Source of the DNA: Emiliania huxleyi CCMP1516
Taxonomy: Eukaryota; Haptophyta; Isochrysidales; Noelaerhabdaceae
Length of the DNA stretch: 29,149 nt
NCBI RefSeq assembly: GCF_000372725.1
Contig: NW_005200580.1
Span: forward strand, 165,818-194,966
Direction: 5' to 3'
Below the pieces are notes generated by a model that saw nothing but the letters and a program-made list of their open reading frames with translations, ran no database searches and was not told the DNA's origin. Positions 26,204 through 29,149 of the stretch are shown here, in pieces. Each line of letters starts with the position of its first letter. Position 1 is the first letter of the stretch. A program made the position numbers and the translations under genes.

Positions 26204-28161
26204 ATGCCCGGACGGACGAAGGCTGGCTCAGCCGCCTCCCGGCGCGGGCACGCTTCAGCGGCGGCTACTGCTGCGCCGCTCGCGCTGCCGAAAAGAATCG
26301 AAGCGGCGGCGGAGAACGGCAAGGTCGGCGTGGTGCAGACGTGGCTCACCGGGGATGGGCGGGTTGACGCGACGTGCGTGAATCGCGGTGTGAGTGGCCG
26401 TACGCTCCTGCTGATCGCCGCCGCCCACGGTCACAAGAACTGCTGCTGAAGCGCGGCGCGGAGACGGACGCGCGCGATGGCAAAGACTGTACAGCGCTGA
26501 TGGCCGCCGCCCGCTGGGGCTACGAGCAGGTGGCCGAGATGCTGCTGCGGCACGGCGCAGGAGTCAACCTGCAGGAACGCAAGCACGGCGCCACCGCGCT
26601 GATGGGCGCCGCCTGCTTCAACTGCCCCACCGTCGTGCTCCGCTTGCTGCGGGCTGGCGCAGACATGACGTTGCGCGATTCGGAGGGCAAGACGGCGCTG
26701 CAGTGGGCCAAGGAGGAGGGCCACGCTGAGTGCGTCGAGGCCTTCAGGACGTATCTCAGGGGGGTGACGGCGAGCCGGAGCAAGGCACCGCCGGCAGGCG
26801 GCGCAGGCGCGGCGATGGGTGCGAGTGCCGCGGCCTCTGCTTCGAGCGGCGAGGGTGGCAAGGAGGCGGAGCCGAGCAGCGGGGCGGTGCCAGAGGAGGT
26901 TGTGGACGCGGCTGAGGACGGCGAGGAGGCGGTGGTGCTGGCGTGGCTCGACGGCGGCGGGCGGGTCAACGCGAGGTTCCAGTTCGTCTTTTCGGGCGGC
27001 CCTGTGAGCGGCGTGACGCTGCTGATGGTCGCAATGGCCTGTGGCCACGAGGGGCTGGCCGAGGCGCTGCTCCAGCGCGGTGCGGATGTCTCGTTGCAGA
27101 ACATCAAAGGCGCCACAGCGCTGAATCTCGCCGCCGTGAATGGCTTCGAGAAGGTGGTCGAGTTGGCGTTGCGGCACGGCGCGGAGATCAACCAGCAAAC
27201 TGCTCTCGACAACACCGCGCTGATGGGCGCCGCCGGCAGCGGCGAAGAGAAAGCGGTCAACACGCTGATTCGGCACGGCGCGGCGATCGACCTGCAGACC
27301 AACGACGGCGACACCGCGCTGATTCTCGCCGCCTACCAAGGCCGTCCCGCCGTCGTGCGCCAGCTGCTGCGGGCAGGCGCAGACGCGACGCTGCACGCTC
27401 ACGGCAACACCGCGCTGCAGTGGGCCAAGCAGGAGGGCCACACCGAGTGCGTGCGCGCCCTCGAGGAGCATGCGGCGGCGGAGAAGGCGGCGGAGAAGGC
27501 GGCGGCGGAGGCGGCGTGGGCCGCGGGAGCGGCGGAGAGGGCGGCGCAGAGGGCGGCGGAGGAGAAGGAGGCGGCGCGGCACGCCGAGGAGCTGCTGGCG
27601 GAGGTCGAGGCGGAGAAGCGCGCCAAGGGCAAGAAGGGCAAGAAGAAGAAGAAGAAGGGCGGCGCGGCGGGCGGGGCGGGGTCGTCGCAGGAGGCCGAGG
27701 AGGGTGCCGAGGCGCCGTCGGAGGCAGACGCAGCCGAGGCGGCGAAGAAGGCCGAGGAGGCGAGGCTTCTCCTGCTTCTCGAGAAGTGTCACGAGGAGAG
27801 GATGCGGTTCGGCATCACGGCGGAGACGTCGGTCGAGGGGCTGGCGGAGGCGCTGGGAGAGGCGGCGGACGAGGCGAGCGAGGAGGAGGGCGACGAGGAG
27901 ACGGCGGAGGCGGCAGCGGAGGCGGCAGCGGAAGCGGCAGCGGAGGCGGCAGCGGAGGCGCGCCGGCAGGCTGAGGCGGAGGCGGCGGCTGTGGCAGCGG
28001 CAAAGGAGGAGGAGGCTGCCGCAGAGGAGGAGGAGGCGGAGGAGGCGGCAGTAGCGGCGGCCGAGGCAGCAGCGGCGGCGGCAGAGGCGGCTCTCGCCGC
28101 AGCCAAGGCGAGGCGCGCGTCAGGTGCCGCTGCGAGGGCCAGGGCGCGGGAGGCGGCCTAG
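26204..28161 (+). CDS. Ankyrin-repeat protein with duplicated block and an apparent frameshift
   Basis: Two homologous blocks of about 170 residues, each with a lead helix and several ankyrin repeats: block 1 (about 26285-26760; ALMAAARWGYEQVAEMLLRHG) and block 2 (about 26890-27470; TALILAAYQGRPAVVRQLLRAG), both ending TALQWAK.EGH.ECV. A Lys-rich patch (KGKKGKKKKKK) and an Ala/Glu-rich helical tail follow; stop at 28159-28161. Ankyrin repeats bind proteins; the partner is unknown. Start ATG 26204 is in the frame of the first repeat (RIEAAAENGKVGVVQTWL), which hits a stop at 26447. The next repeat (LLLKRGAETDARDG) continues in another frame. Compared with block 2 about 10 nt are missing at 26435-26448. 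Either the sequence has an indel error or the gene is broken there; no intron fits. Confidence 0.7.
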
Positions 28162-28796
28162 CCCGCGCGCAAGGACAGCTGGCGCAGTGGCAGCCATGGG
28201 GAAGGGTCTCTCGTACTCTGGGGTGCGTTCTCTTGTGAACGGTCGTGGCTATGGGCTGGGCCCCTGCGCCGCGCGGGCGCGCGTGCAGTCCCTCGAGGCC
28301 CCGCCGGGAGCTGCTCACACAGTCGTACGAAGGGTGGGCGGTGGCGTGAGGAAGTGGCATGGCCAATGCCATAGAGTGCGACCGAGCATCTCTCAGTACT
28401 CAGACACCAGTGTGGGCGCCGGTGTGGGCCCCTCACAGACTGTGGGACGCTGCTGCTGGCTGCTGTGGCGGCGGCTCGTCTCGGCGCGCTTACAGTTACA
28501 CCCGCCCCCCGCCCCCTCGCATGTGCTCCCGGGACACGGAGAAGGCTAGAGGCTACGAAATCTTTCCAGTAGCGAGTGCTGGGGTGTTATCGCGTTCGGA
28601 TCCGCCTTCGTCCCCGCCCTGTGTATCCGCTTGAGCTTGAGTAGTTATGTGTGGACTGTACAGAGCTACAGACTCACAACTACAACTTGTAGTCTACACC
28701 GTGGCTTTACGTAGAGCGGTAACTACGTCAGTACACCATTGCCTTACTCGTAGATGCACACAACGAATCAGGTCGTCCTCGTGGGGTTGCGCACTA
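28162..28796. other. Intergenic, convergent 3' ends
   Basis: Unique sequence between two ankyrin genes. Short direct repeats around GTAGTCTACACCGTG (28689-28703) and TACGTAGAGCGGTAACTACG (28708-28727); no gene seen. Confidence 0.5.
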
Positions 28797-29149
28797 TCAC
28801 AAGATGCCTAGCTCCGGCAGCGACGGTGGCAACGCCGCGGCCGCCTCGGGTGTTGCGACGTCCCGCGCCACCTTCCCGGCCTCGTCCGGGATGCTCTGGC
28901 TGGCGCCGTGCCGGAGGAGCAGCTGCACGAGCAGCGGGTGGCCGCCTGCCGTGGGGGAAGGGGGAGGGGGGGGGGGGGGGGGCCCTCGGCAAAGGCGGTT
29001 TTGGGGGGCTCCCAGGGGGAGGGGGGGCAGTCGTGCAACCAAAGCATCCCCCCGGAGTTTCACCTGCGCAAACAAAATGAAGGGGGGTCTGCCCGTCTTT
29101 CCGGTGGGGGGGGGAAAAAACGGGCCCTTTTCCCCAAAAACCCCCCCGG
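28797..29149 (-). CDS. Ankyrin-repeat protein, 3' end (5' part outside window)
   Basis: Last exon 28945-28797 encodes GGHPLLVQLLLRHGASQSI, then PDEAGKVARDVA and a short tail ending at TGA (28797-28799): the second half of one ankyrin repeat and the start of the next. The preceding exon (29149-29064 and beyond) supplies KDGQTPLHFVCA, the DGxTPLH opening of the same repeat. They join by a 118-nt GT-AG intron (28946-29063) in phase 1. The sequence beyond about 29080 is homopolymer-rich and frame-poor, so the upstream part cannot be read. It is on the opposite strand to the larger ankyrin gene. Confidence 0.7.
   Translation of the reverse strand, partial: GGVFGEKGPFFPPPTGKTGRPPFILFAQVKLRGDALVARLPPLPLGAPQNRLCRGPPPPPPPPSPTAGGHPLLVQLLLRHGASQSIPDEAGKVARDVATPEAAAALPPSLPELGIL

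Noticed and set aside
26431..27792. 453-residue minus-strand frame opposite the ankyrin gene
   Set aside because: GC-rich antisense shadow: Leu/Arg-rich and mirroring the ankyrin codons.

Overview
This is a GC-rich window from the nuclear genome of a single-celled eukaryote, most likely an alga. The genes are broken into many short exons, carry microsatellites, and include a mitochondrial ETF-ubiquinone oxidoreductase and a plant/algal-type GARP transcription factor. I hand-modelled 42 introns; 19 use a GC donor instead of GT, and many are close to 70 nt long. Together these point to a haptophyte such as Emiliania huxleyi or a relative, but this is an inference. There is no bacterial operon, CRISPR array or rRNA. 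All exon models were built by eye from reading frame, splice sites and remembered family consensus. The five complete multi-exon models close exactly in frame.

Layout. 1-1690 (+): 3' part of a TKL-like protein kinase. 2308-2943 (-): a PARP catalytic domain. 3275-3526 (+): a possible small protein. 4514-8741 (-): a complete 17-exon ETF-QO gene (625 aa). 8946-9155 (+): a lone kelch repeat, probably a relic. 9782-12317 (-): a 6-exon GARP transcription factor (522 aa). 12801-17095 (+): a 9-exon protein (1179 aa) with a SANT/Myb domain, a four-fold helical repeat and an unrecognised C-terminal half. 17482-17886 (-): an unrecognised short ORF. 18365-19960 (+): a 4-exon coiled-coil protein (298 aa). 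20362-25568 (-): a 4-exon, 1586-aa receptor phospholipase C. 26204-28161 (+): an ankyrin protein with a frameshift. 28797-29149 (-): the 3' end of a second ankyrin gene, running into poor-quality sequence.

Two things stand out. First, the gene at 20362-25568 joins a signal peptide, an extracellular type I periplasmic-binding/ANF-receptor domain, one membrane segment, a full PI-PLC core (EF-like, X, Y, C2) and a C-terminal FHA domain. That would be a one-polypeptide, ligand-controlled phospholipase C, analogous in layout to receptor guanylate cyclases. All X-domain catalytic residues and the FHA key residues are present. I know of no characterised protein with this order.

Second, the introns look recently gained. 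In ETF-QO most are flanked by direct copies of the exon sequence, from about 8 bp imperfect to 39 bp exact. One splice site lies in the first copy, and the element between the copies supplies the acceptor CAG. Four introns in two genes share one short hairpin element, and another intron is present as a perfect tandem pair. This resembles introner-type or break-repair intron gain caught early.

The genes do not form an obvious pathway. Signalling themes recur (kinase, receptor PLC, ankyrin, FHA), and several pairs are divergent; two of the divergent spacers share an exact 19-bp element.
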